Assembly (NCBI GenBank): GCA_027382625.1
Contig: JAJKFJ010021234.1
Location: forward strand, 62,001-126,000
Source: Tetmemena sp. SeJ-2015
Lineage: Eukaryota > Ciliophora > Spirotrichea > Sporadotrichida > Oxytrichidae
Length of the DNA stretch: 64,000 nucleotides
Direction: 5' to 3'
Position numbers and translations under genes: made by a program. The notes under the pieces were generated by a model. It saw nothing but the letters and a program-made list of their open reading frames with translations. It had not been told where the DNA came from and ran no database searches. Of this stretch, positions 25,366 through 36,883 are shown one piece after another (within the stretch, counting starts at the first letter, position 1; every line of letters starts with the position of its first letter).

Positions 25366-28300
25366 ATGAACAGCTCTCTTTACAGTGCAGCAGCTCCTTC
25401 AGGCTCGATAAAATAATAATATGGATTCCAGCCAAGTTCCCAACTCATGGCACACCTTCCCCAACAACAGCAGATTCTCCAACAAAACACTTACTTCCTT
25501 AATCCATCACAAATGTTCGCTTAACCTAAACTAAAAATATACACAAGCTATATTTTAACCTCAAATGGTACTTACTTCTGGATAGCTCTTTCATTAATCC
25601 CAAGGTCAGGCTTTTAAATTAGAAAATATTCATCATAGTTTAGAGATTAAACATTTTATAAGGCTGGTAATACTAGCTAGGAATAGCAAGCAAAGTGTTA
25701 GAATTAGCAACTAATAAATAGCGCTTTGGTGAGCAGCCAAAATTTCGTGCCAGCTCAAGTAGCTCCTCAGACTTCAAGTTTCGTAAACCAACCACTCACA
25801 TCCCTCTCCCATTCAAACTTAAAAGATAAACATGAGTTTAAATTATAAATTTACTAAAACCAAGTCCTTTAATTCTCACAGAATTAAATTCCTCTCACAA
25901 CTACATCCGGGATGATTAACTCCGTTGCACATAACTTCCTACAAAATCTTATTTTAGTATTCTCTCTATATATATGCTAATCAAGTTCAATTCTCCGGCT
26001 CTTAGTTTAAATTTATAGTAGTGTGTCTAGGCAAACACAGGTTAGAAAGTACCAGCGCTTCCAAATTCACTTTAAGATAAATTTCTTCTTTGAATTATAT
26101 CAGTGTGATGAATTATAAAAAAATTAGGTTTATGTCCTCCTCTCAGATTCAATAATTACAGTCCTAAAGCACCAATTACTCTCCCAATTTTCATCGATCT
26201 TTAAAGATTTTAATTTTCTTTCTTTTTCCAATTTGACTGGAGAATAGATGAGGCTTCAATACGTGATTGTATTTATGAGCATTTAATTAATTTTGACTGG
26301 TTACAACCCCAGCGCTTAAATGGGAATGCTAGGTCAAAACAGTCAGCAGATGTCTCTCTGTGCTAACACCTTAAATGCTTTCCAAAACAGTAACATCAAC
26401 GCCCTTGAGCAATAAAAGTTGGCTTCTCAGTACATCTCATCACAAAATATATCCTCATTTGCTCAAACTGTGTAGTTTAATTTTTATCTCTGGAAGTGGA
26501 CTGGCGAATAATTTCTAGTATATTTAAAATCACCAACACCTTTTTAAAAATGGCTCTCTCTTCACTCAGAGCTAGATTATCTACATTTCATTTTTCACTT
26601 TAAGAAATTTGTAGATATGTGATCCCTAAAATACTCAGCAATCTCAGTTTATTTCTTATTAAAACAATAATTTATGCGTGCCTATTATTTTGGTAATTTC
26701 ATAAAGACAAAATGGAATGATGTCAGCTCTAAACCCATCTCTCCAGTGCTCTGGTGTGCACAATCAACAAAATTATCTTTCAACAAATTAATAGCTTGTC
26801 AATGTAAAATCACTATAATAATTTCACTTATTATTTATTCAAATGTACAGCCTAATTCTATTACCAACATGTAAAATAGCTCTGAGTTGGGAGGAAAAGG
26901 AAATACAAAATGATACTTCAGTTTACTGATCAAAGTCAAGGAGATCAACAAAGTGACTTTTAGAAAAAAATAGATTTGGGAATAAGCAAGAAGCCCTTCA
27001 CGAAAAAATGCAATTTGAATGATTCAGATTGTAGCTAGTGCAATATATGTGCTAAATACTTCAAACAAAAGGCCCAGCTTTCCAAGCATTCACTTTAAAC
27101 AAAAGTCATTTGTTCAATTGAAGATTAAGGTTTTTATATTGCAAAAAGCACGGTCTTAACGGCTAAAGGTTTGATTCCACAGAGGAGGATGACGAAGATG
27201 ATGAAGACCTTGAGGATGATGAAAATATTACTCAAAATATTATTTAGAAAATTTATACAGTAGGATAATTTTTTAATAATGAATTATTTAGTTTAAAGTA
27301 TTAAAATTTTTAAACTATTTTGTTTTTTATTGTCAATATCGACATAATTGTTGATAAACAACTTATTAATTCTATAACTGGATTTAAATAGCTTAAAATA
27401 TGATGAATAATTAAATTTGAGCAATCTCAGGAACAAGAGGTAAGCACCCATTTTCCATTATTAATTTTAAGGAGCGAGTTGTCCTTCTATTTAATACTCG
27501 GAATTAAACTCCTGTTTATTTCAAATATAATACCTCTGCTTTTTTTATTCTCAAAATTAAATATATCTTAAAATAAATTGAAAATTCATTTAAATGTAAT
27601 GCTAATAATTTAGAGTGAGTGCATCTCATTTTATATACTAGGCTAAAATCAATAAATTGTCAAAATAAGCAAATTTATATCCATACCACATTTTCTACTA
27701 TGAATTCAATCTCTGAGATCTTAGAGATGAATAAATAAGTTAAAGGAATGGAATACAACCAAAAATTAAATTGACATCACTTTAATGATACCACATAAAA
27801 TTTATAAACTTTAATTAATTCCCTCTCTATTGTATTAATAATAAATAGTTTTTATAAATATTCTCATACGTAAAATCAGAGCAATAAATTTACTTTAGGA
27901 TTCACGCAAGAAAATAAAAGTGTTTTTTCTTTTCTATATTTGAATTACAGCGACTTCTTTAGACAAGCACCAACTGGAAGGGTGCGGAGACTCACTTGGG
28001 GCTTAAGAATGCTTCGAGGAATCTTTTTCTTCCTTGGTCAGCATTCATAAAACTAATCAGCCAAAAATATAATTTACGTCTATGCATTTATTCGTTTATA
28101 ACAATTGTGTGTAAAATTAAAAAATATTTGATGATTCCCTCAATGGAAAGCCTTCGCAAGTAAAGTGAGCTCTGCTCTTCCTCGTCAAAAAGCTTGTAGC
28201 AGATGCCACTCCTCGATTGCTTGACTTCTCACTTACCAATTATTACAATATCATAATTCAATATGTTTGAAGCATTATTTTTTAATTTAAAAATACTAAC

Positions 28301-29122
28301 TATCATGGCTAAGAAATTTATATTATAAATTGTTATCACTCTTTTGAATGAAGAAACTTTATGATACTAATATATTTGCATCTTTCCTCTTCAGAGGGAT
28401 AAATTTTGACTAAAAGCTATATTAAGGTTTATTAATCTATGGAATCCACTCATCCACTCAATCAAATATATTTTGCTCTTTACGATGACCACTTTTTTAA
28501 TAAAAATTGCTATTTTTGGCAAACTAAGTCGAACGGAGTTAACTAGTAGGAACAAACAATATCACATATATTTCACATGAATATAAATCTTAACCTCGTA
28601 AAATCTCTCGCCCAACTCTCTAAATAATACAACCCTCCTATATTCTATCTCTTCTATCTCTTCTATCTCTTCTATTTCTTCTTTTCTTTTCGCTCTAACA
28701 AAATATCTTTCTATCATCCAAATTGCAAATTACCCATGAAGAATATTTATGTGTTTATGAGTTGGGAGGTGAGGGCCAGTAATGCGATAAGCTGAGGAGA
28801 GATCCAAAGAGCCTAGTGAAAATAAAGAGGCAACAGCAAAATATGCTTCAGAAGATTTAAATCGTCAAGCAAGCTCCCATGCTCGCAAAGATAGATGGCT
28901 GCTTCTATTACAAAGTCAAAATACAAGTGACAAGAAGACTAAATTCAGTTTTAATTTGTGCCGAGTGCAAGAAGAGTATATTGAAATTTGATTGACCATC
29001 TAAGAGTTCACTCAGGAGTTAAACCATTCTAGTGCATTATCTAAAAAAATGCTTAAAATATGAATATGATAAATGGGAGAGAGATTTAAGAGCAGAGGGA
29101 GGCTAGTAACTCAGATCACTGA
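25366..29122 (+). CDS. Gln-rich C2H2 zinc-finger protein, scrambled germline gene
   Basis: A probable transcription regulator starting MNSSLYSAAAPSGSIKQQYG. A long Gln/Ser/Asn-rich region (25366-26894) is followed by a zinc-finger C-terminus that reads only after unscrambling. IESs in the linear part include 25524-25554 (pointer TTAACCT) and about 25617-25664 (AGGC). From 26883 on, coding segments alternate between two blocks (26883-27215 and 28758-29122). Joined in pointer order they give SSELGGEGQQCDK, KIDGCFYYKVKEINK, the finger CNICAKYFKQKAQLSKH, KVICAECKKSILQ, LIDHLRVHSGVKPFQC and KWERDLRAEEDDEDDEDLEA. The product ends SNSDH at TGA 29120-29122. The HSGVKPF segment is the standard inter-finger linker. 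Three joins need one extra A in A-runs (near 26957, 27167, 29044), probably undercalled homopolymers. Role in DNA binding is inferred from the fingers. Confidence 0.75.
26883..27215 (+). other. Scrambled MDS block 1 (even-offset segments n, n+2, n+4, n+6)
   Basis: This block holds the end of segment n (to 26894), n+2 (26931-27113), n+4 (27135-27176) and n+6 (27180-27215), separated by gaps of 36, 21 and 3 bp. Boundary repeats shared with block 2: TGAGTTGGGAGG (26883-26894), CAAAGTCAA (26931-26939), ATTTGT (27108-27113), TATATTG (27135-27141), TTTGATT (27170-27176), CAGAGG (27180-27185) and GAGG (27212-27215). Confidence 0.75.
27216..28757. other. AT-rich DNA between scrambled blocks
   Basis: This separates the two blocks of the scrambled zinc-finger gene. 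Two less AT-rich islands (about 27950-28050 and 28140-28235) read open for about 30-35 codons but match nothing. They might be coding segments of other loci. A short pyrimidine tandem repeat lies near the right end. Confidence 0.4.
28644..28685. repeat. Pyrimidine microsatellite (TCTATCTCT-like)n
   Basis: About four tandem copies of a 9-base TCTATCTCT unit, degrading into TTTCTTCTTTTC. It is low-complexity, within the spacer of the scrambled gene. No function is visible. Confidence 0.75.
28758..29122 (+). other. Scrambled MDS block 2 (segments n+1, n+3, n+5, n+7)
   Basis: Partner block of 26883-27215. Segments: n+1 28758-28919, n+3 28954-28983, n+5 28987-29098, n+7 29099 to the stop at 29122. 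Gaps are 34, 3 and 0 bp. Boundary repeats: TGAGTTGGGAGG (28758-28769), CAAAGTCAA (28911-28919), ATTTGT (28954-28959), TATATTG (28977-28983), TTTGATT (28987-28993), CAGAGG (29093-29098), GAGG (29099-29102). They occur in the same order as in block 1, as required for alternate joining. Confidence 0.75.
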
Positions 29123-31054
29123 CGATTAAGGTGATCTGATAGACTAAAAGATATACATGGATATAATGCATGCATCATCCACTCAATCGGCTTCATAAGT
29201 ATATAAGAAGTGAGTTTTTGAGGAAGGGAGGGATCCTTAGAACAAGCCTAAACTATTATTCAATCGGCTTACTACAGTTCCAAACGTTATTCATCTATAA
29301 TATTTACATATTCTCACTTGTAGACTTGGTTTGAAAACTAAAGTTAGAGTATGCTAAAGCAACTCTAGAGAGAAAAACAGCCACTAAAAGAGAGATAGAA
29401 TACTCGACACAGCCTTAAATTAATTATATAAACCAATATTTGTAAATTTATTGATAAAGAGTATATTATTATATATGTTTTTAATAGCCTAGAATTTCCC
29501 ACAGCTTGATCTTAACTAAAATTTACCTATTAAATATTTTATATTTGAGTTTTAAAACTGTTCATTATTGAACTTTGTTGAAGGCTAGCAGGATTAAAAA
29601 AATATATAATAAATTGTGAATTTGTTCATGGTTCTGTTGATTGCAAAATTTCAGCTCTAAATTTTACAGCAAGATCTATCTCTCAGCAGTTCTCAGCATA
29701 AACTTCTCAAACCATCAGTTTCATTTAAATTTATAGAAATTTAACTTAGATTCAATAATATTATCTCTGCGAAGACAATAAATCTTTTGCTTTCTTAATA
29801 AAAAATAATAAATATAAATACAGAAATACACAAATTAATTATTCTTGACTAAAGTGAAGCGATAGAATTATTATAGAATTGATCACAGAATATTTAGAGA
29901 GATAGAGAAAATTGAGATTGCTAATTTAAAAGATTCTAACTCAATTTTCAAGATCCGTCCATTTTTAGGGAGTCAAATTTACACTTAGCTCTTCAAAGGA
30001 ATCAGTTTATATTTTTACAGATTTAAAATTATGAATTTACAGTCAAAGATTATAATATTTTCGGATCTTAGCTATTTCTCAGACCTAAATCGACAGCTTT
30101 AAAATTAAATAGGCCTAATATAATTACCCATATTTAATGTTTGTTTGGGAGTCAACAAGAATATTATGATATATTCTTTGCGACGACATTAAAGATACTT
30201 GTAAATTATAGTTACATATTTATTTACTTGTGATACAAAGCTAAATGTCATTTTAAAAATGTTATATACAGATATTTAAATATATTTGCTTCTCATTTGG
30301 ATTAGGATTTAAGAATGAAATTTGAGAGATGTCAGGATGTAACTATGATGAGAATGAGTGACATTAAATATTGGCCATAAAACGTTCAAAATTGATACAA
30401 ACCAACTTATGCCGCTTAAATACGAATTAGCAACACGGCTGACATCTTACAATTTTTAATTCAAGTCATTTTATTATTATGTTATCAGTAGCTCTAACAA
30501 ACCAACACGCTCCAAGCTAAGCACAAAGAAATCAATAGATTCACTATTCGCAAACTAAGTACGAAATCTCTAATATTCCGAAATTATAAAATTACTATAA
30601 ATAGGTCTTCTTAAGAAATCAAATCGATCTTTAACTAAGACATTTTATTCTGGTCAATTAAATTTATCTCAAATTTTATTTCTTTAGTGTATTATTTAGA
30701 TAAAATTTGGCATAAATAATCAAGATAAGCTAATTAATTAAGATTTGAGGAGCTATATTGATATTAGGAACAAAGCCTTATATTACAGTGAGTTATAAAT
30801 TACCTTAACTCTTAACTTTGAAATTTATATATATTTGCTATATTGAAAGATATTATTGCTCAAATAAAAGTATATTATATGTTTCTTCTTATAATCATTT
30901 AATTTAAGATTTTAAAATATAATATTTATCATTATTAACTATTCTGAACTAGAAAAAAGCCATTGATTAAAGTTCAAAACTAAAATTGCTGAAATTAAAA
31001 ATAAATATAACATGATTTTTATTTTATAAATAGAGATTTAACATAATTATTAAA
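29123..31054. other. Intergenic AT-rich DNA
   Basis: Immediately after the zinc-finger stop an alternative frame stays open to about 29215 (contains ITDDQGDLIDQKIYMDIMHA), possibly overlapping coding or chance. Beyond that the sequence is very AT-rich with no supported gene or RNA. Confidence 0.4.
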
Positions 31055-31725
31055 ATGATAGATGATTTTGTAGAATTTTATGACGAGGAGGAAATTGAGT
31101 GTAAGAAAAAAATTTCCACTTTTTAGAGTTTTATACTTTACAATTTGATTTAAGTTAAATTCTTTTATAGTTTAGAAAATAAGGGACCTGAGATTAGATG
31201 ATTACTTTGTGAATATTTTGGTGAAAGTGCATTCAATAGATTCAGTTGTTCGCAAGATCACTTCAAACATAAATGATAACAGAGGTATACGAGTAAATTA
31301 ATTCTTTTTGAAAGTAATTATGTTTTTGAAATTTAAATGGCTAAGAACAAAGAGGAAACATTTAGCAAGAATACCTAAATGAAGAAATATTAGGAACAGT
31401 CTATAATCTAACAGTTTATGATGAGACTGGCTCTATATTTCTACAGCTTCTAAACACTCAAAATCAGAAATAAATAGTCTTAGAGGATGAAATAGACGTT
31501 TTCGATTAGAGCATATCATAAGATTCAGAAGAAATAAACTAGGATGAGTAGGCCAAATAAAATGATACTCAGTAAAGTATTCAAGTAGAATAAATTATTC
31601 AACCTGGGGCTTTGATCACCATAACTAGCGCTTAATGTTGCCTGAATGAATTCGATAGTAAAATATTAAGGGCAGATTTCTAAAACAGATACACCTAAAT
31701 AGCTATCTATCCAAGTTATATATGA
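31055..31725 (+). CDS. Small OB-fold protein, SSB/NABP-like
   Basis: A short acidic protein with one probable OB-fold, resembling eukaryotic single-stranded-DNA-binding proteins of the NABP (hSSB) type. It starts MIDDFVEFYDEEEIEF at 31055. OB-fold strands show as DYFVNILVKVHSIDSVVRK, VYNLTVYDETGSIFLQL and QPGALITITSAQCCLNEFDS. These match the family pattern (…v.DeTGsi… then …qPGdii.l…). A Gln/Asp/Glu-rich insertion lies between strands (VFDQSISQDSEEINQDEQ). The stop TGA is at 31723-31725. Two GT-AG introns are present: 31101-31170, and 31285-31345 which restores NREQRGNIQQEY. No IES was needed. The OB-fold assignment is by pattern only; RPA-like or telomere-associated OB proteins are alternatives. 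Confidence 0.6.
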
Positions 31726-32177
31726 TATATAACATAATCAACCATTAAATAATTCAATACAAAAATAGCTTTGAATTTTTGAAATATATTTTAAATATCC
31801 CAAAGAAGATATTTTAAGCAGATAATTTTGCAACTTCGAATCTTCTGAGACTCAAGTGAAGAATTATAGCACATTATAGAATCTAACTTATCGAATGAAA
31901 TTATTCACTTGAAGACCTTATACTGAAATAAATTAACTCACGAATTTATTACAAGCTTAATTTTATTAAAAGTTCATAATAAGTTCACTTTTGTGCAAAA
32001 AGGATCTATATCACAAAGCAAAACTAGGCCTGAGGAGTTAATTTAGTAATTCTTAATCTTATATCTTATCTTTTTGTCAAAGATAAATCTTATCTTCTAA
32101 GGTCTGCTCATCATTTGACTATACTGTTTTCCTTTCTTGAATTCATATAAGCTAAAAAGACACTTTAAAAAAATACT
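31726..32177. other. Intergenic spacer between convergent genes
   Basis: AT-rich 3' flanks of the OB-fold gene (plus) and the RCC1-repeat gene (minus). Nothing recognisable is seen. Confidence 0.45.
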
Positions 32178-35162
32178 TCATTCAGCTTTTCCGTCAATAG
32201 GGATCTAAAATTCTCCACAGACGTATAAGCCTTGAGCTTTTGTAAGGAAACTAAGTGTGCATCCTTATCCTTTAATCAGAACTATTTCTTCGATGATTAA
32301 GTCTCTATTCGCTCTCTGTAGCATTTCACTCCACTAATAGGGTTCACCATGACCTAACTAGCCTTTTGAATTATCGCCACAAGTCATTAGGTTATTTAAA
32401 TCATCAAGCAAAGCAGTTGAGTTTCCAAAAGCACATATCTACTTCACTTCGTTATAGTAGTTTACACTAGTTGGGTGTTTCACGTAATTTTCCTGCTAAC
32501 TTGAAGAAGATAATGGTAACCCTAGTTGCCCATGAGTGTTAGAGCCCCATGCGTAAACTTTAGAATTTTACCCCAAAGCCAAAGCATGACACTCCCCCAA
32601 GCTAATTTATTTCACTTTTAGGCTAGAGATAGGACTATAGTAGATTTATTAAAGGGAAGCATTTAAAATCTTACAAGATGATTTTCTCGTAGAAGAGCCC
32701 TTATTTTTAGGGTGGTAACTTTTAGAGCTATGCCTAGGTGCACATATGCCCTATTTATACAAGCTCTTAATCTTTCAGCTTCCCAATAAAGAAGTTTTAA
32801 GTTCCCTCAATTTCTTCAAACTCTTTCTTCATCATACTCAGCTAAGGGAGCTTTTCTATTTTACCTTTCAAACTAAGAGCCTTTCCAGTATCTAAAGATT
32901 TGTTTAAAATAGAAGAAGAAAATTACTGTAAGATACAAATATTTAGTCATCACTCAATCCAACTGCTTCTATTCTGAAATCTTTTAAGTCTTGAATTTCA
33001 TTAAGGCTATCGATAACCCCAATTTTCTGAAAAGAGCAGCTTATTTCTATCTATAAGTGTTCATAGAATTTATTCTTACTAGTCAAAATAAGGACTTGAT
33101 TGTCTTTGAGAATTAGCTTTTTTATTCCAGTCTCTTTAAATTCAGCATTTTAGTAATGCTTGACTTCAAAGGTTTGAAAAGTAATAGTCTTCTTTTTACC
33201 ATCAACTCCTGTGATCTCTTTATCTTCTTGGGTAGGTCTAAAGATCCATAGTTCTCCTTTCGTTTCATCATCAAATGTTCTTCAGTCTCAATTTTTCCAA
33301 GTCTTCTGTTTCTGGAGGGAACCCTACATTTTAAAAACTGTCTTTTATCTCTTCTGAGCCATGAGTATCCAGCAAGAAGTTTGTAGAGACTCTTGCAACT
33401 TTATTCCTTGAGTTTAGAGCTAAAATGTTTTCTATAATCATATAAAAAGACTTTGAGTTCCTAAGTTCCTCCTCTTCTTTCATTTTCTTCATTTACTCTC
33501 TTTACTTCTCTGCTTATGCATCTCTATCTACAATTGGCTTCACTTCTCTTACTAAAAACAGTTGCTTGCTATCAATTGGTGCAAGCTTAAATTACATAAT
33601 TATATATATTGCAAGCTCTGTTCATTCTAAATACTGCTCTTCATCTTTGATTCGATAATAATTTTCAGAATTCTATTTAGCCTCTTCGACCTTTTAAAGT
33701 TTACCTTAGATTGGTATGGAATTTTTACTTTATCTTTTTCTATTAGCAGATTTTTATAACTCTTCCGCTTATGACAGGGAACTTCTGCTCGAAAATAAAT
33801 ATAAAATCCTTCAGAGTCTTCTGATTAATTAGGACTTTTATTTCTTCTTTACTCTTAAAATCCGAATTCTGAACTCATGATGTCACAGTTTTAGTGTGAT
33901 CACTTTTCTCAGCTTATAGTCCATAAAGCTATTAAATTAAAACAGATTTTATAAAAATGATCTGAGTATGCATTCTCATCTTCTCTTCCTTCATTTTAAT
34001 TATCTTTTTTAACCTATATGAGGCTGGCGTAATCTATCTTTTGATGTCCGTTTTATAACTTCTATTTATTTTAGTTTGCTTTCATCTTCTTCTTGCCTTT
34101 ATTTTTGATAGATGCTTCATTATACTAAAAATCTTGAGATATTTAGGTCATTACTGCCTTTCTATTTATCGCCTCATTGAGAGCTTTAAGCTATTTAAAG
34201 CTTAAATCTTACTGATCATCGCTGAAAGCTTGACCATTCATTTCATTTTGTTTGTAGCATTAAATCCAGTGTTTTAATTCTTTACCATACTTATTTTCTC
34301 ATTTTTACCATTAAGGTCACTATTTCTCAAAATGTTGTCCTCTGTATCTTAATTTATGTAAAATGTATATAAACATCTTAGATATGCTTGTGAACTTGAG
34401 TCAATTAGACTCCGAACTGCTGTAACTTGAACTCTAGCATTTCAAACTCAGTTAGCTTATTAGTCTTACTCAGATGCTGTTCAAATCTATCAAGTTACAG
34501 AGACAGCTTTTTAAAGAGGACTTAAAGATCTCGAAGCTCTTAATCTCGCAGCTATATGTATGGTTACTTGCTGTCTAAATTTTTTGATTGAATAAACCTA
34601 AAATATGATCTTTATAACATTTCAAGACATTTAAGAATTTACTGAACTTTTTCTACTACTGAGAAGGATCTTATTTCTCTTGCCCCTGAGATAAAGAGAC
34701 CAAGTTGGATTACTACTAACTGTTTGATTAACTTGCAATGGTTATAGTCTTGAGTTCTTGACACCTAGCTAATACTTTAGATAGCTATTATTGCAGACTT
34801 GTTGCTCTCTCCTTGTTATCAATAGCTTATTCTATTGCTTGTCTTGCTTCCTTGGGAAGAGATGATAGTGCCTCTATCTTAATTCTCTTCTCCATAGAAT
34901 CAGGTGGCAGTTCTATAAGTTCTTTAAGTGACATATTTTGACCTGATTTTTAACTTTCCCTCACATTTTATTTAAAGCCTGAGCTTTTAAAATATTTATG
35001 CATAAAATATAAATATAGCTTTGTTCCTTCTTGGGTCTGGAATAAAATGGGTGAATTTTATTTTCTTGCAGTTTCGCAATCTCAAAGGCAAACTGGACTT
35101 CATCAATTTTTTGCAAATTTGGATCCTAAGCTAGTTTCTTTATTTTCTTGACTATGTTATTT
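32178..35162 (-). CDS. RCC1-repeat protein with coiled-coil N-terminal half (start not located)
   Basis: Minus-strand gene ending GKAE at TGA (32180-32178). The C-terminal third has RCC1-type beta-propeller repeats: KVYAWGSNTHGQLGL, then LMTCGDNSKGQLGHGEPYQW and GLYVCGEF, the G-x-N/D-x-x-G-Q-L-G signature. A propeller-like stretch upstream contains IKKLILKDNQVLILTSKNKF (about 33050-33200). The N-terminal half is Gln-rich and helical (KELIELPPDSMEKRIKIEAL near 34870-34930). An IES near 34984-35020 with pointer AAAGCT joins KKEQS to SGFKQNV. The most upstream readable exon begins at 35162 after a TTTTTTTAG acceptor; the initiator ATG was not found. Proteins with such repeats act as GTPase regulators or scaffolds. 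The partner cannot be inferred. The central part (33300-34800) has further IESs I did not place. Confidence 0.65.
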
Positions 35163-35510
35163 CTAAAAAAAAAGAATAAATAAATATATAACTTAATTCA
35201 AAAATAGAATCTTTAAATAGTAAAAAAGTCAATAATTTGGGCAATATTGTTTTGAATTATATCCCTATCTTTGATTCAAAAGTATTACAACTAAATTTAA
35301 TGACTGGTGTAAAGGTAAAAGCATTATTTGTTGTAATTAATTGGCGATTTAGAGTATAAAAGCAAGACAATAAATAAACTATTTATATTTTAAAGTTTAT
35401 TATATTCACAAATTATAATATATAAATTACTAAAACGTTTCAAATTATTTATCTATAAAAAATCAATTTATATAAAGACTAGTTGCATTTTTCATTAAAA
35501 ACTTATCGAA
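35163..35510. other. Divergent intergenic region
   Basis: AT-rich DNA between the RCC1-repeat gene (minus) and the UCH gene (plus). It probably contains the missing first exon or intron of the former (an ATG at about 35339 on the minus strand is a candidate) and the promoter of the latter. Confidence 0.35.
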
Positions 35511-36849
35511 ATGGAAAAAAGTTAGCAATAATGGATATGCCTAGAAGGCAATCCGAGAATATTTACCGAATTCGCTGGAAGATTAGGCTTCCCACTCTCC
35601 TTTACAGATTTTATGACGTCTTCACTCTCGAGCCAGAACTGTGGAAGAATTCCATTCCTGAGCCAATATTTGCTATCATTTTACTTTACACTGTCAAGGA
35701 CTAGCAATATTAACTGATTTTAAAGTTTTTTCTCAATAAATTTAGCATAAGGACTTAATTGCTCAGGAAGTCTGGGAACAGAAATAGGAACTATAAAATT
35801 TACAATTAATTTTTATTGGTCATTATTATAGATTAATCTACTTTATATAATCGATACATTAAATAATTATCAAGAGTAAACTGAAGCAAAATGTCTGATA
35901 AAGTAGGATTCATCAGTCATATTTTTTATTCGTAAATATTTTTAATGAATAAAGCTATTTCTAATCTTCTAAGAACTACTGAGTAGATAGATTTGATATT
36001 TTATACATCATAATAAATAAGATGATTAGCGCTTTTAATAAAAGCAAGAGGTTTTACATTAATCATCTACTAAATGATAATTTAAAATAAATTATCAATA
36101 ATTTAAGCTTCTCCTTAATTTGCATGTGTAATAAGCAAAGAGAGTCCCTTTTTCATAAAGCAAACGATTACGAATTCCTGCGGGTTCATCTCCTTACTTC
36201 ATTCTCTCTGTAAGTATGCCATTTATCATTTATAGAACTGCTTTTCTTCTTTTTATATCCAAGGAAATTTTTTAATTTCTGTTGTTAGGCAACACAGTCG
36301 AACGACTCGGGGGTGCTATTGAAGGTTCTTACCTCGAGAGATTCCTGCAGGAGCATCAAAAGACTACTCCCGAAGAGAGAGGGGCCTCTCTCAGTTTGAG
36401 TAGAATTCTCAATCTCAATAAAAATTAGCCTGCCTCGTAAGAGACACTGAACCCTGAACTCGAAAGATAAGGCTAGAGCCTTCAAGAGGTCAATCAAGAG
36501 TTTGGGAATTACATCTTACTATTCTAGATTTTAAGAAAATTTTCATTTCAAATTAAGGAGCTCAATCTCATTCATAGGGTGAAACTCCGGGACACTTCGT
36601 ATGTTATGTCGAAAAAGGAGGCTGCATATGGGAGCTGGACGGTAGAATGAAAGCACCCGTCAATAAAGGCAAGCTTAGTCCTAATTCCAGTTTAGGGGCA
36701 GAGGTCTCGAAGATCATCTAAAAGTACATAGACATTGATTTTAACCTATCTAAAGTATCATTGAAGTAAGTGGAACAATTAAAAATGATCCTGAAGAAAC
36801 TAAATACAGCGTAATGGCTCTAGCACCCAACTTTTTCGATGAGGAATGA
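35511..36849 (+). CDS. Ubiquitin C-terminal hydrolase (peptidase C12)
   Basis: A cysteine deubiquitinase of the UCH family, which releases small adducts from the ubiquitin C-terminus. It starts MEKSQQQWICLEGNPRIF, aligned with the family opening W.PLE.NP. It continues with FYDVFTLEPELWKNSIPEP and IFAIILLYTV. The catalytic cysteine is in FFIKQTITNSCGFISLLHSL near 36140-36205, with the oxyanion-hole Gln six residues before the Cys. The His and Asp are in GETPGHFVCYVE and IWELDGRMKAPVN near 36585-36660. It ends ETKYSVMALAPNFFDEE at TGA 36847-36849. An 80-bp class intron is 36210-36288. IESs lie near 35710-35750, 35800-36115 and 36510-36570. Homopolymer shortfalls of one base occur near 35611 (TTTT) and 36782 (AAAAA). 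All catalytic residues are present, so the product is probably active. It is convergent with the next gene, with 34 bp between stops. Confidence 0.88.
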
Positions 36850-36883
36850 AGCTCCTCAAATTTTCCATTATCTCATTAGTGTA

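Noticed and set aside
27180..27260. Acidic run EEDDEDDEDLEDDEN read straight through in block 1
   Set aside because: Unscrambling with pointers CAGAGG and GAGG places only 27180-27215 in the protein and sends the frame to SNSDH and a TGA, which is a better-supported ending.
27950..28235. Possible tRNA or small structured RNA in the less AT-rich islands
   Set aside because: No acceptor-stem pairing, A-box or B-box pattern could be recognised by eye.
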